Notes under the pieces: generated by a model
What the model saw: the letters and a program-made list of their open reading frames with translations, nothing else
Database searches by the model: none
Told to the model about the DNA's origin: nothing
Made by a program: the position numbers and the translations under genes
Assembly (NCBI RefSeq): GCF_002531755.2
Contig: NZ_CP035002.1
Span: 124,001-188,000, forward strand
Length of the DNA: 64,000 bases
From: Rhizobium acidisoli
GTDB taxonomy: Bacteria; Pseudomonadota; Alphaproteobacteria; Rhizobiales; Rhizobiaceae
Direction of reading: 5' to 3'
Shown: one piece after another, positions 41,438 through 50,641 of the stretch
Numbering within the stretch: the first letter of the stretch is position 1
How the letters are laid out: each line of letters opens with the position of its first letter

Positions 41438-41521
41438 GTCGATCTCCTTGAGCGCTGGGGGAGGCTTGATCGGCAAAGGTCGCCGACCTGATCGCAGATG
41501 GAGATAACATCCTGCGTTCTA

Positions 41522-41533
41522 CTTGTCGACAAG
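41522..41533. promoter_or_regulatory. GntR/FCD-type operator before the DapA-family gene
   Basis: Perfect 12-bp palindrome CTTGTCGACAAG, 85 bp upstream of the DapA-family ATG and just after the GntR stop codon. It fits the short TTGTnnACAA type of operators of the FCD subfamily. A 10/12 match lies before the GntR gene itself (42265-42276). Confidence 0.7.
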
Positions 41534-41549
41534 AAAAATACAAAGCCTT

Positions 41550-42254
41550 TTATAAGGCGATGTCGAGCTTGCCGTTGCGACTGAAAAGCTTCTGCACCTG
41601 GGCGACGATCTGTTCGGCGTGCACCTTGCCCAGACCGTCGGCCGCCTCGATATCCCGTGCCTCGATCGCGGCAATGATCTCGGCATGTTCGTCGACGAAC
41701 TGCTGCGGAAAATGTTCATCATAGGACTGGTAGTAAAGCCGGAGAATGCGCCGGCCTTCATCGAGCAGCCGGCGAAAAAGCCCGGTGAAATAAGGGTTGC
41801 GCCCGGCCTCGGCGATGGCAGCGTGGAAGGCGGCGTTGGTCGCGATCATCGCCAGCGTGTCGCGTGCTTCGATTGCCGCCGCATAGTCCTCGTGGAAACG
41901 ATGGATAGAGGCCAGGTCCTCGCGGCGATGGTTCTGCGCCGCCAGCCGCGTCGTTACCCGATACATCAGGACGAGGGCGTCGAAGAATGTACTGAGATTG
42001 AGAAAATCGATGTTCGACACCATGGTCGAGCGGTTCGGCAGCGTTTCTATCAGCCCGTCACCGGCCAAGCGGACAAGCGCCTCGCGGATCGGTGTCCGCG
42101 ACATCTTGAACCGCTCCGCCAACTGCACCTCGTCAATCGGGCTGCCGGGGGCGAGCTTCAGGTCGAGTATCTCGTTGCGCAGCAGGTCGTAGACCAGCTT
42201 CACGCCGGAGCCGCGTTTGCGTTCGGGAAGAGAACCGGGGTCGATGTCGGGCAT
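41550..42254 (-). CDS. GntR-family regulator, FCD subfamily
   Basis: 234 aa from ATG at 42254 (AGAGGAG upstream). The winged helix is clear (GVKLVYDLLRNEILDLKLAPGSPIDEVQLAERFKMSRTPIREALVRLAGDGLIETLPNRSTMV) and the C-terminal all-helical FCD domain carries D/H residues for a metal (HEDYAAAIEARD, FHAAIAEAGRNPYF, DEHAEIIAAIEARD). It lies directly upstream of the DapA-family gene. It likely senses a hydroxyproline-derived ligand and controls that gene and itself. Confidence 0.93.
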   Translation of the reverse strand: MPDIDPGSLPERKRGSGVKLVYDLLRNEILDLKLAPGSPIDEVQLAERFKMSRTPIREALVRLAGDGLIETLPNRSTMVSNIDFLNLSTFFDALVLMYRVTTRLAAQNHRREDLASIHRFHEDYAAAIEARDTLAMIATNAAFHAAIAEAGRNPYFTGLFRRLLDEGRRILRLYYQSYDEHFPQQFVDEHAEIIAAIEARDIEAADGLGKVHAEQIVAQVQKLFSRNGKLDIAL

Positions 42255-42264
42255 AAAAACTCCT

Positions 42265-42276
42265 CTTGTCGACACG
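42265..42276. promoter_or_regulatory. GntR/FCD-type operator before the GntR gene
   Basis: CTTGTCGACACG, 10 of 12 bases equal to the perfect palindrome at 41522-41533, directly in front of the ribosome-binding site of the GntR gene; suggests autoregulation. Confidence 0.6.
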
Positions 42277-42626
42277 ACAGATACAATGAGTTTTGAGCTG
42301 CATCAAATCTTCAAGTTCGGTTCCGCGGAAGATGTCAGGGATCCTCGACAACCGCATTTTAACATCCGATAAAGATGTTATAACATAACAAAGCGGCGTA
42401 ATGCACGTTATGGAACATGGCGGCTGGGGCAGCAGGGTGCATCGGCTACGGTGCCGCCGCTGATCGATTAATATTGATTGTGGATGAGCCGGTTTGCCGG
42501 GCCCATTTCGCTCGCGCGGCTTGGGCGCGTGCTCCATATTCTGATGTTTACGGCCATGTGACAGCGACCGCGCGGTTATCTGTCCGAGGCCCCGCTCATC
42601 ATCCTATCGCAACGCTTTCGGCATTC
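42277..42626. other. Divergent intergenic region with a small inverted repeat
   Basis: 350 bp between the GntR gene and the exonuclease gene. At 42360-42380 an inverted repeat TAACATC-n7-GATGTTA sits in an AT-rich stretch that also has TATAACATAACA; it could be an operator or promoter element for either gene. No convincing gene; the long frame open from 42417 has no good start before 42627. Confidence 0.45.
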
Positions 42627-43895
42627 ATGGCTTATCGTTTCGTCCACACCGCCGATCTCCATCTCGACTCTCCCCTGCGGTCGTTGGCGCTTCGCAACGC
42701 CGATCTGGCCGATCTCGTGAGCGACGCCAGCCGGCAGGCGCTGGTGGCGATCGTCGATCTGTGCCTTGCGGAACAGGTCGATGCGCTCGTCATCGCCGGC
42801 GATCTCTATGATGGCGAGCAGACGTCGATGAAGACGGCGCGCTTCCTGGCAAGCCAGCTGGAACGGCTGCACCGAGCGGGGATTCACGTCTTCAAGATCC
42901 GCGGCAATCATGATGCGATGTCGAAGATCGCCAAGGAACTGGTGATGCCCGATACGCTGAAGATCTTCGGCGGCCACGCCGAGATCGTGGAGACCACGAA
43001 AGGGAACCTGTCGGTCGCAATCCACGGCCTGAGCTTCGCCAAGCCGCAAGCGCCAGACTCGCTTCTGCCGAAGTTCAAGCCGCCGGTGACAGGCGCGATC
43101 AATATCGGCATCATGCATACGAGTCTCGCCGGATCAGCCGGACATGACGTCTATGCGCCCTGCAACGTGCTCGACCTCCACGCCTCGGGATTCGACTACT
43201 GGGCACTCGGCCATCTCCACCAGCGCAGCCAGCATCCCGGCACGGCCACGGTCATCATGCCCGGTATGCCGCAGGGCCGCGACATTAACGAGTCGGGCAT
43301 CAAGACCGTATCGCTCGTGACCGTGGCGGACGACCGGACGGTGACGGTCGAGGAGCGGCTCACCAGCGTCGCGCAGTTCGAGCGCGTCGATGTCGATCTG
43401 ACGGGTGTCAATGATTGGCGTGATGCGGCCTTGGCGGTGGAAGCGGCACTGACAGCGCAGCGCGACCGCACGGCCTCGCCGCATCTCGTCGCGCGCCTGA
43501 GGCTTTCCGGCCGCACGCAGCTTGCCTGGCAGCTTCGGCGTGATATCGACCTCATGCAAGCGGAAGCCGAGCAGCGCGGCGACCGGATCGGCCGGACCTG
43601 GATCGAGAAGCTGGAACTCGCCTTCGAAGCGCCCTTGACCCCCTCAGACGCATCCACCGCCGATCCTGTCGTCGAACTGGGCGCGCTGATGCGGGACGAG
43701 GTCATCGCCCGCAGCGGGTTTCGCGACGATATCAGGGAGGTGGTTCGCGACCTGCTCGCCGACCTGCCGCCCGAGAGCCGAGCATTCGCCGGGCATGACG
43801 AGGCTGGCTTCGAACGCTTCATCGACAGCCTTCTCGCCGATGGCGCCGAAGACATTGCCGCCCGGATGAAGGCCGCGGACCGGGCAGAAAGCTGA
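42627..43895 (+). CDS. SbcD/YhaO-type DNA repair exonuclease (metallophosphoesterase)
   Basis: 422 aa from ATG at 42627. The calcineurin-like nuclease motifs are intact: DLHLDSP, GDLYDG, RGNHD, IMHTSL and GHLHQ. The remaining C-terminal part fits Bacillus YhaO-type proteins. It is coupled to the SMC-like partner gene (TGATG overlap), so the two should form an Mre11-Rad50-like complex that processes DNA ends. The genome may have a separate SbcCD; this pair is the YhaO/YhaN kind. Confidence 0.9.
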   Translation: MAYRFVHTADLHLDSPLRSLALRNADLADLVSDASRQALVAIVDLCLAEQVDALVIAGDLYDGEQTSMKTARFLASQLERLHRAGIHVFKIRGNHDAMSKIAKELVMPDTLKIFGGHAEIVETTKGNLSVAIHGLSFAKPQAPDSLLPKFKPPVTGAINIGIMHTSLAGSAGHDVYAPCNVLDLHASGFDYWALGHLHQRSQHPGTATVIMPGMPQGRDINESGIKTVSLVTVADDRTVTVEERLTSVAQFERVDVDLTGVNDWRDAALAVEAALTAQRDRTASPHLVARLRLSGRTQLAWQLRRDIDLMQAEAEQRGDRIGRTWIEKLELAFEAPLTPSDASTADPVVELGALMRDEVIARSGFRDDIREVVRDLLADLPPESRAFAGHDEAGFERFIDSLLADGAEDIAARMKAADRAES

Positions 43896-46800
43896 TGCGC
43901 CTTCGACGCCTCGATCTCACCCGCTATGGCAAGTTCACCGATCACTCGATCGATTTCGGCGCGGTGCATCCAGGTTCGCCCGACTTGCACATCGTCTATG
44001 GTCTGAACGAAGCGGGCAAGTCGACCACCTTCGCCGCCTATCTCGATCTGCTCTTCGGCATCGGTGAGCGCAGCACCTACAATTTCCTGCATCCGTACAA
44101 CACGATGAAGATTGGCGCCCGGCTGGAATTCGATGGCGCGGAGTACGAGCTGGCGCGGCTCAAGCTTCGGACCGGCAGCCTCGTCGACGATCGGGGGCAG
44201 GCTGTGAACGAGGCGCTCCTGGCCGGCGCACTCGGCGGCATCGGCCGCGAGGCCTATCGCACGATGTTCTCACTCGACGACCAGTCGCTTAAAGAGGGCG
44301 GTAACGCCATCATCCAGAGCAAGGGCGAACTCGGCGAGTTGCTGTTCTCGGCAAGTTCGGGCCTCGCCGGCCTCAGCCGTTCGCTGGTGACGGCCGCCGA
44401 CGAAGCCAATGTGATCTACAAGAAGCGGTCGTCGAGCACGAAGCTCGCGGAACTCAAACGCTCGCTCGAAGCGTTGAAGGCCGAGCGCAATGCCATCGAC
44501 ACGCTTGCCTCCGCCTATTCGACGCTGAAATCGACCCATGAGCACGCCGATGCCGCCTATATCGCAACCACGCGGGAACTGGCCGAGGCCAAGGCCCGGC
44601 ATCAGGACCTGACACGTCTTCTCGGCGCCCTGCCCGCGGCGCTGGAGCTCTGGCGGCTGGACAAAGATGCGGCCGATATGGGCGATCTGCCGCGGCCGCC
44701 GTCCGAATGGTTCGCGCTCCTGCCGCAGCTTTCCCGCGATGAGACGCGGCTGCAGGCGCTTCTCGAAACTGCCGACCGCACGCTGCGCCAGCTTACCGAT
44801 GAGATCGAGGCGATCGTGATCGACGACAAGGCGCTGACGGTGGCCGCGCATATGGACATGCTGGATCAGGGTCGGGCGCGCTATCTCGCCGCTGAGAGCG
44901 ACCTGCCGAAACGCCGGCTGGCGCTGGCCGAACAGGAAGCGGTGCTCGCCCGGCTTCTGGCCGATCTGGAACAGCCGGGCCATGCAACGCCCGAGGCGCT
45001 GCTGCTGCCCGCCTCGCTGATTGGCATCATCCGCGATCTCATCGAACGACGCTCCGGCGTCGAGGCGAAGCTGGCCGCCGCGAGCCGCGAACTGGTGCGA
45101 GCGCGGGAGAATCTCGAAAGGCTGGGCAAGAAAGACGGCTCGCAAAACGGAGCTGCGGTTCTCGATCCCGCGCGGCTTGGGCGCATTGAGGCGGCGCTGA
45201 GCCGGCTGACCGGATCCGATCTCGCAGTGCGACTCACCCTGGATGAACGGACCCTTGTCCAGGCGCAGCGAATACAGGCGAACCAGTTTGCACAGCTTGC
45301 ACCCTGGACCGGCGACGTTGTGGCCCTGCAATTGACAAGCGCCGCGGAGCCTCGACAGATCGAGGCCTGGCGTGGCCAGGCGACTGCTGTCGACAAGCGG
45401 ATTGGGGACCACGAGGCGCGGCTTCGCGATCTCGGCACTGAGCAGGCGCTGACCAAAGCCCGGATCGCAGCCTTCATTGCCGGCGGTTCGATAGACGATG
45501 CCGAGGCCATGAGGCTGCGCGATGAACGCGATGCCGCCTGGCAGGTGCATCTCGCCAGTCTGGATGCCGCCACGGCCCGGGCATTCGAGGAGCGGATGCG
45601 GCAGGACGACATGGTGTCCGCCGGCCGGCTGTCGCGGGCGCAGGACCTAGCGGAACTGCGCCAGCTGCGTCAGACGGAAGCGGCGACGGCAGCAGCGATC
45701 GAACGGCAAAGGGAACTGCTCGCCGAGGCGCGCGCCGAACATGATGCGCTTGCCGAGCGCATTCGTGGTCTGCTGCCCGGCACAATCGAATATGACGCCG
45801 AAGCTTCGGCGCGTATTGCGGCACTCGAGACCTGGAGCACCAGGCGGGCCGCGGCGCTGGCCGCCTGGGGCGATCTGCAGCGGGCCGAAGAGACGGTGGA
45901 CGCGCTTCGCGGCGAACTGGACGGGCATGCTGCGACGCTTGCGGCCAGTCTTGCGGATGCCGGTCTTGGCGACGCAAACCATCTGCCGGTCACCGAGCTG
46001 ATGCAGACTGCAAATGATATGCTTGCTGCCGGCAAAGCCGAGCGGGCGGCGCGGCAGGCGCATGAGAAGGCCATCGGCGATCTCAGCCGCGATCTGAGGG
46101 AGCGGGAGCGCGACCGGCAGGAGGCGGAAGCCACCATGGCGGCCTGGGACCGGGAATGGGCGGAGGCGCTGTCGCGAAGCTGGTTTGCCGACAAGGCCGG
46201 CTCGATGGCGGCCGTCCGCGCCATGCTGAATGCACTCGGCACACTGCCTGCCATCCTGAAGGAACGGGATGACCTCGCAAGCCGCGTTGCCGCGATGGAA
46301 CGCGACCAGGAGCAATTCCGCGGGGATATTGCCGGTCTTCTCGCAGATTGCGGCCTCAGCCCGTCGGCAGCCGATACGCTCGCCTCCGCCAATGCGCTCG
46401 TGGAACGCTATGAGGCAGCGCGGCATGCGGCGCAACTTCGGGCAGACCGGCAGGCGGATCTCGAAAAACACCTGGAGAAACGACGGGCGCTGGAGGAAGA
46501 ACTGGCCGTTCACAATGCCCGCAGGAACGAATTGACCAGCTATTTCGGCACGGACTCGCTTGCCTCAGTCGACGCATTCCTGAGCCAGGCCCGGGATCGG
46601 GACCGGCTGGAGGCGCGGGCCGCCACCTTGCGCGGCCAGATCACCGAAGCATTGCGCGCGACGAGTTTTGCCGAGGCCGAACGCCGCCTTGCCGATGTCG
46701 ACGCCGATGCCGTCGAGCGCGATGCAATGGAACTCGACGCCCGGATCGAGGATCTCACCGAGCGGGCGAAGCTTCTTTATTCCGATGTGTCGCTGGCGCG

Positions 46801-47368
46801 GCAGAAGCTCGAGGCCGTCGGCGGGGACGACGCGGTGGCGCGCATCGAGGCCAAGCGCCGAACCACCTTCCTTGAGATCGAGGAACTGGCCGTGCGGCAT
46901 CTGACGCTCCGTGCCGGCACGCTTGCGGCCGAGCAGGCGCTGCATATCTATCGCGAAAAACATCGCAGCTCGATGATGAACCGCGCATCGGAAGCCTTTC
47001 GTCTGATCACCGGTGGCAACTATTCCGGCCTGACGACCCAACCCGACCGGGACAGGGAAATACTGATCGGAGTGTCCCGTGATGGCGGCTCGAAGCTTGC
47101 GGATGCGATGTCGACGGGCACGCAGTTCCAGCTCTATCTCGCCCTTCGGCTGGCAGGCTATGAGGAATTCGCAGCGCTTCGGAGGCCCGTGCCCTTCGTC
47201 GCCGACGACATTATGGAGAGCTTCGACAATCCTCGCTCCGAAGAGGTTTTCCGCCTGCTCGGCGACATGGCAAAGGTCGGACAGGTCATCTATCTCACGC
47301 ATCACTGGCATCTCTGCGAGATCGCACGGGACGTCGTTCCGAACGTGACCATCCACCAGCTGCCATGA
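43895..47368 (+). CDS. SbcC/YhaN-type AAA ATPase (SMC-like)
   Basis: 1157 aa. The N-terminal ATP-binding half has Walker A GLNEAGKST after MRLRRLDLTRYGKFTDHSIDF; long coiled-coil arms rich in Glu, Arg, Ala and Leu follow (~150-1010). The C-terminal half holds TGTQFQLYLALRLAGYEEF (signature region) and Walker B PFVADDIMESFDN, and ends in VIYLTHHWHL. No Cys-x2-Cys zinc hook is evident in the middle, unlike Rad50/SbcC, which is as expected for YhaN. It works with the exonuclease encoded immediately upstream. Confidence 0.9.
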   Translation: MRLRRLDLTRYGKFTDHSIDFGAVHPGSPDLHIVYGLNEAGKSTTFAAYLDLLFGIGERSTYNFLHPYNTMKIGARLEFDGAEYELARLKLRTGSLVDDRGQAVNEALLAGALGGIGREAYRTMFSLDDQSLKEGGNAIIQSKGELGELLFSASSGLAGLSRSLVTAADEANVIYKKRSSSTKLAELKRSLEALKAERNAIDTLASAYSTLKSTHEHADAAYIATTRELAEAKARHQDLTRLLGALPAALELWRLDKDAADMGDLPRPPSEWFALLPQLSRDETRLQALLETADRTLRQLTDEIEAIVIDDKALTVAAHMDMLDQGRARYLAAESDLPKRRLALAEQEAVLARLLADLEQPGHATPEALLLPASLIGIIRDLIERRSGVEAKLAAASRELVRARENLERLGKKDGSQNGAAVLDPARLGRIEAALSRLTGSDLAVRLTLDERTLVQAQRIQANQFAQLAPWTGDVVALQLTSAAEPRQIEAWRGQATAVDKRIGDHEARLRDLGTEQALTKARIAAFIAGGSIDDAEAMRLRDERDAAWQVHLASLDAATARAFEERMRQDDMVSAGRLSRAQDLAELRQLRQTEAATAAAIERQRELLAEARAEHDALAERIRGLLPGTIEYDAEASARIAALETWSTRRAAALAAWGDLQRAEETVDALRGELDGHAATLAASLADAGLGDANHLPVTELMQTANDMLAAGKAERAARQAHEKAIGDLSRDLRERERDRQEAEATMAAWDREWAEALSRSWFADKAGSMAAVRAMLNALGTLPAILKERDDLASRVAAMERDQEQFRGDIAGLLADCGLSPSAADTLASANALVERYEAARHAAQLRADRQADLEKHLEKRRALEEELAVHNARRNELTSYFGTDSLASVDAFLSQARDRDRLEARAATLRGQITEALRATSFAEAERRLADVDADAVERDAMELDARIEDLTERAKLLYSDVSLARQKLEAVGGDDAVARIEAKRRTTFLEIEELAVRHLTLRAGTLAAEQALHIYREKHRSSMMNRASEAFRLITGGNYSGLTTQPDRDREILIGVSRDGGSKLADAMSTGTQFQLYLALRLAGYEEFAALRRPVPFVADDIMESFDNPRSEEVFRLLGDMAKVGQVIYLTHHWHLCEIARDVVPNVTIHQLP

Positions 47369-47792
47369 TTGGCCGTAAAGACATGTCGCCCGCCGCATAG
47401 GTACTTACTTACATCTGCTGTCAGAGAATGTAGGGCGAGATCAGACATCAGCAGCCGTCCTACCCGTTCACCAAAACAGACAAAACCGGCACAAGTCATG
47501 CCACAAACGGCGCTCCCTTTCGTCTTTGGAGAACATCGTCCAAGAACGGCCATCAAGCTGCTCGCCCGCATCGTGACCAATGCTTCGCTCGACCGGCTGA
47601 GGCATCTTAAAGCGCGACGCGAGACCTATATCGGCCTTGGCTATCCGAGCCGATCATCCAGATCGAAGAAAGCCCCGAGTGAAGCTGCGGATATTGGCAT
47701 TGCCGGCAATCTCTGATTTAGTCCAGCTCTCTCTGCCCGGCAATTGAGCCGCAGGCCTCATGGCATTCGAAACGAGTGAGAGCTGTATTCTC
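47369..47792 (+). other. Gap with a doubtful small frame
   Basis: 424 bp without a clear gene. A frame at 47498-47716 (72 aa, MPQTALPFVFGEHRPRTAIK...) is open, has a basic C-terminal half (LRHLKARRETYIGLGYPSRSS) and no good ribosome-binding site. It might be a gene fragment; I do not recognise it. No repeat or RNA was seen. Confidence 0.3.
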
Positions 47793-48704
47793 ATGACCAC
47801 TCACCGCTTCATCCCGACGAGTTTTCACAATGTCATCGGCTCCCTTCCGCCGGCGCTGCGCATCGCCGATGGCGACACCGTCGTGACCGAGACGCTCGAC
47901 GCCGCCGGACATGACAAGGACGGCGTCAAGCAGGCGACCGGCGGCAATCCAATGAACGGCCCGATCTTCGTGGAAGGCGCCGAACCCGGGGATGCGCTGA
48001 AGGTCGAGATCGTCAGCATGATCCCGACCAGGGACACGGGGTTTACCCGAAGCGTCGTCGCCGCCAGCGTGATCGATGCCGAAACGGTGCGCGACCTGCC
48101 GCCGCGCGATATCGCCATCTGGGCCATCGACCGCGAGGCCTTGACGGTCCGGCTGTCCGAGCCGGTCGCAGGCCTTGAAAATTTCGTTCTGCCGCTTGCC
48201 CCGATGATCGGCTGTTTCGGCGTGGCGCCGAGCCTCGGCCAGGCGATCTCGACCGCGACCAGCGGCGAATATGGCGGCAACATGGACTATCGGCTGTTCG
48301 GACCCGGCACCACGGTTCGTTTCCCGGTATCGGCTCCCGGCGCCCTGTTCTTTCTCGGCGATTGCCATGCCCTGCAGGGAGATGGCGAGATTGTCGGTAC
48401 CGGCATCGAGACCACCTTCGAAGTCACCGTGCGGCTGACGGTGGAAAAGAAGGCCGGGCTGGTCTGGCCACGCGGAGAAACCGCCGAGGACATCTTCACG
48501 ATCGGCAACGCCCGGCCCCTCGATCAGGCGCTCCAGCATGCCACCACCGAAATGCTGAATTGGCTGGCGTCGGATTATGGGCTGGACAGAACGGCAGCCA
48601 GCCATATGCTCGGGCAGATCGTGCGTTACGACGTCGGCAACGTCTTTGATCCGGCCTATACGATGGCCTGCCGGGTCGCCAAGAAATGGCTGGTTCGTCG
48701 ATAG
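47793..48704 (+). CDS. Acetamidase/formamidase-family protein
   Basis: 303 aa from ATG at 47793 (ATG at 47760 would give 314). The FmdA/AmdA pattern is clear: GDTVVTETLDAAGHDKDG, NPMNGPIFVEGAEPGD, then GEYGGNMDYRLFGPGTTVRFPV, FFLGDCHALQGDGEIVGTGIE and the end segment. Such enzymes hydrolyse formamide or other short amides to ammonia. It is convergent with the hydrolase gene at 48751; no transporter of amides is attached, so the substrate is open. Confidence 0.88.
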   Translation: MTTHRFIPTSFHNVIGSLPPALRIADGDTVVTETLDAAGHDKDGVKQATGGNPMNGPIFVEGAEPGDALKVEIVSMIPTRDTGFTRSVVAASVIDAETVRDLPPRDIAIWAIDREALTVRLSEPVAGLENFVLPLAPMIGCFGVAPSLGQAISTATSGEYGGNMDYRLFGPGTTVRFPVSAPGALFFLGDCHALQGDGEIVGTGIETTFEVTVRLTVEKKAGLVWPRGETAEDIFTIGNARPLDQALQHATTEMLNWLASDYGLDRTAASHMLGQIVRYDVGNVFDPAYTMACRVAKKWLVRR

Positions 48705-48706
48705 GC

Positions 48707-48724
48707 GATCGCCAACTGGCGATC
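48707..48724. terminator. Small hairpin between convergent genes
   Basis: Perfect 7-bp stem GATCGCC-AACT-GGCGATC three bases after the formamidase stop; only a weak T-run follows on either strand, so terminator function is uncertain. Confidence 0.4.
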
Positions 48725-48750
48725 TTGATCACCACGGGTCGGCCGCTTTC

Positions 48751-49665
48751 TCAATCGTGCCGTGACAGGAAAGCGGAAACGGTCGCCAGGCAGAGCTGCT
48801 TTTCCTCGACATGCGGCATATGGCTGGAATTTTCGAAGAGCACCCATTCGCAGCCGGGAACCCGGTCGAGATAGGGCCTTACCACCAGGGGTGTCGCCTC
48901 ATCGTACTGGCCGGAGATCAGCAGCGTTGGGGCTTCGATGCGGTCGAGCCTGTTTTCGATCGTCCAGTCCTTCATCGTGCCGATGACATGAAATTCGGTC
49001 GGGCCATTCATATTGCGGTAGACAGTGTTGTCCTCGTCCATGATCGCGAATGTCCGCGCCACTTCGGGTGGCCACGGCACCACGCGGCAGACATGGCGGT
49101 CATAAAAGACGCGGGAGGCGGCGATATAGTCCGGATCGGTGAGGCTTACCGCCAGTTCATGCTTCAGCAGCGTGTCCTGCACCTCCTTCGGCAATTCCCG
49201 CCTCAGCCGGTTCGCTTCCGAAACCCAGGTGTGCATGTTGGCCGGCGAGTTGGCGATGACGAGCGCCTTCAGGCCTGGCGGCCGGCGCACCGCATGTTCG
49301 GCGCCGAGCATGCCGCCCCAGGACTGGCCGAGAAAGGCATAACGATGCTGGATGCCGAGATGGGCAAGCAACGCGTCCAGCTCTTCGAGAAACAGGCCGA
49401 CCGTCCAGAAATCCGGCCCCTTGTCGGGAAGCCTGGTGGAGTTGCCATTGCCGAGCTGGTCGTAATGAATGACCGGGCGGCCGTCGAGCGCGGCGATGTC
49501 CTTGAAGGAATCGACGTAATCATGGGTGCAGCCGGGTCCTCCATGGGCGACGACGAGCGGCAGCTTGTCGCTTTCCAGCGATCCGGTGACACGATACCAG
49601 GTGCGATAGTCGTGAAAAGGCAAATAGGCTTCATTCGTCACGGTTTCGGCCACCGGCGTCTCCAT
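48751..49665 (-). CDS. Proline-iminopeptidase-family alpha/beta hydrolase (PipA-like, copy 1)
   Basis: 304 aa from ATG at 49665. S33-type hydrolase: oxyanion motif HGGPGC, nucleophile GQSWGGM, Asp in SGQYDEATP, and His in [10 protein letters not shown]. It is encoded just downstream of the LuxR solo on the same strand, with a 16-bp box (49713-49728) 47 bp before the ATG, the layout of LuxR-solo-controlled pip genes in plant-associated bacteria. A GTG at 49719 also opens the frame but lies inside that box, so ATG 49665 is preferred. It may cleave a plant-derived proline-type amide or peptide, possibly the signal itself. Confidence 0.9.
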   Translation of the reverse strand: METPVAETVTNEAYLPFHDYRTWYRVTGSLESDKLPLVVAHGGPGCTHDYVDSFKDIAALDGRPVIHYDQLGNGNSTRLPDKGPDFWTVGLFLEELDALLAHLGIQHRYAFLGQSWGGMLGAEHAVRRPPGLKALVIANSPANMHTWVSEANRLRRELPKEVQDTLLKHELAVSLTDPDYIAASRVFYDRHVCRVVPWPPEVARTFAIMDEDNTVYRNMNGPTEFHVIGTMKDWTIENRLDRIEAPTLLISGQYDEATPLVVRPYLDRVPGCEWVLFENSSHMPHVEEKQLCLATVSAFLSRHD

Positions 49666-49712
49666 CTCTTGGCATGTCGGAAACCATAACGCGGCGGCAG
49701 CGGCGAAGGCAG

Positions 49713-49728
49713 CTATCACAACTTATAG
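49713..49728. promoter_or_regulatory. Candidate LuxR-solo binding box before pip copy 1
   Basis: CTATCACAACTTATAG, partial dyad (CTAT / ATAG ends), in the 71-bp gap between the LuxR stop and the hydrolase ATG. It is 14/16 identical to the box at 50546-50561 before the second hydrolase. Confidence 0.75.
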
Positions 49729-49736
49729 GGTGACCA

Positions 49737-50513
49737 TTAATCGGCCGGCCGGTCCTCGAGCAGGCGGTAATGGGTGGCGCGCACCACGGCCTGGGTGCGG
49801 TTGCGCGCACCGAGTTTCTTTGCCGCGGCATTGAGATGCATCACGACGGTCGGCACCGAACGGCCGATGATGCGGGAGATTTCCTTGGCGGAAAAACCTT
49901 CCGCCGAATGGCGCAGGCACTCGCGTTCCCGCTCGGTCAAGCGGACCGTGCCGACGCTCAACGCCTTCTTGTCGAAAAGCGAATACGCCGTCTCGTGGAA
50001 GACATGGGCCAGCAGGTTGAAGTCGGCGATATAACGCAGCGCATGCCGTTCGAACTCACTGTTCCCACCGAAGCGGATGCCGGTAACTGTCGCATAGTCG
50101 CCGCCCGGCATATGGACCGGCACGGTGACGCCGGTCGACATGTCGCGTTCGTTCAGGTAGCGCGCGACCGGCGCGGTGTCGTCGCTCATGAAGCGGTTGA
50201 TCAGCGTGTCGGCATCGGTGTCGTAGTTCCAGAAGAACGGCGCCGTGCTGCGCAGCGCCACCTGCTGGACTGGATCGATGCGGAAATAACCGCGGTCGAA
50301 CCAATAGTCGTGCATGTCGTCGGCGATATTCCGGAGCTTCAGCAGCGACGGTATCATGATCGCGCCGTCGAGATCGTAGGGCACCGGCGTATAGTCGTAG
50401 ATCAGCGCCTCGAAGCCGATCTGCTTCATGGCCTCGAAAGCCTGGTCGATCCGGCCATCCAGCGTTTCGTGCGCCGTAAACTGCCGTCTGATCGTTCCGA
50501 TGTCGTCAATCAT
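49737..50513 (-). CDS. LuxR-type solo regulator, plant-responsive OryR/PipR subgroup
   Basis: 258 aa from ATG at 50513 (GGAG 6 nt upstream). An autoinducer-binding-type domain (~20-165) precedes a LuxR helix-turn-helix (LTERERECLRHSAEGFSAKEISRIIGRSVPTVVMHLNAAAKKLGARNRTQAV). At the ligand-pocket positions equivalent to TraR Trp57 and Tyr61 it has Met67 and Trp71; Asp80, Pro81 and Trp95 (TraR 70, 71, 85) are kept. Met and Trp at those two places are the known marks of LuxR solos that sense plant compounds instead of acyl-homoserine lactones. No luxI is near. Flanked by two pip-like genes and an ABC peptide importer, it most likely activates both. Confidence 0.93.
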   Translation of the reverse strand: MIDDIGTIRRQFTAHETLDGRIDQAFEAMKQIGFEALIYDYTPVPYDLDGAIMIPSLLKLRNIADDMHDYWFDRGYFRIDPVQQVALRSTAPFFWNYDTDADTLINRFMSDDTAPVARYLNERDMSTGVTVPVHMPGGDYATVTGIRFGGNSEFERHALRYIADFNLLAHVFHETAYSLFDKKALSVGTVRLTERERECLRHSAEGFSAKEISRIIGRSVPTVVMHLNAAAKKLGARNRTQAVVRATHYRLLEDRPAD

Positions 50514-50545
50514 GGGCGGCTCCGCGATACGCCATGCGCCCCACC

Positions 50546-50561
50546 CTATCACTTCTTATAG
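50546..50561. promoter_or_regulatory. Candidate LuxR-solo binding box before pip copy 2
   Basis: CTATCACTTCTTATAG in the divergent region between the LuxR gene and the second hydrolase, 80 bp before the latter's ATG. It matches the box at 49713-49728 in 14 of 16 bases. Confidence 0.75.
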
Positions 50562-50641
50562 CTGGCATGGCGCGCGATTTACGGTAAAAAATTAACCATG
50601 CCCAAATATTGAGCAAGCGAAATCTTCTGCCGGAGCGATCA

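Noticed and set aside
49666..49719. Longer start (GTG 49719) with a signal-like N-terminus for pip copy 1
   Set aside because: The GTG lies inside the 16-bp box shared with the other pip promoter, and the family normally begins near the ATG at 49665.
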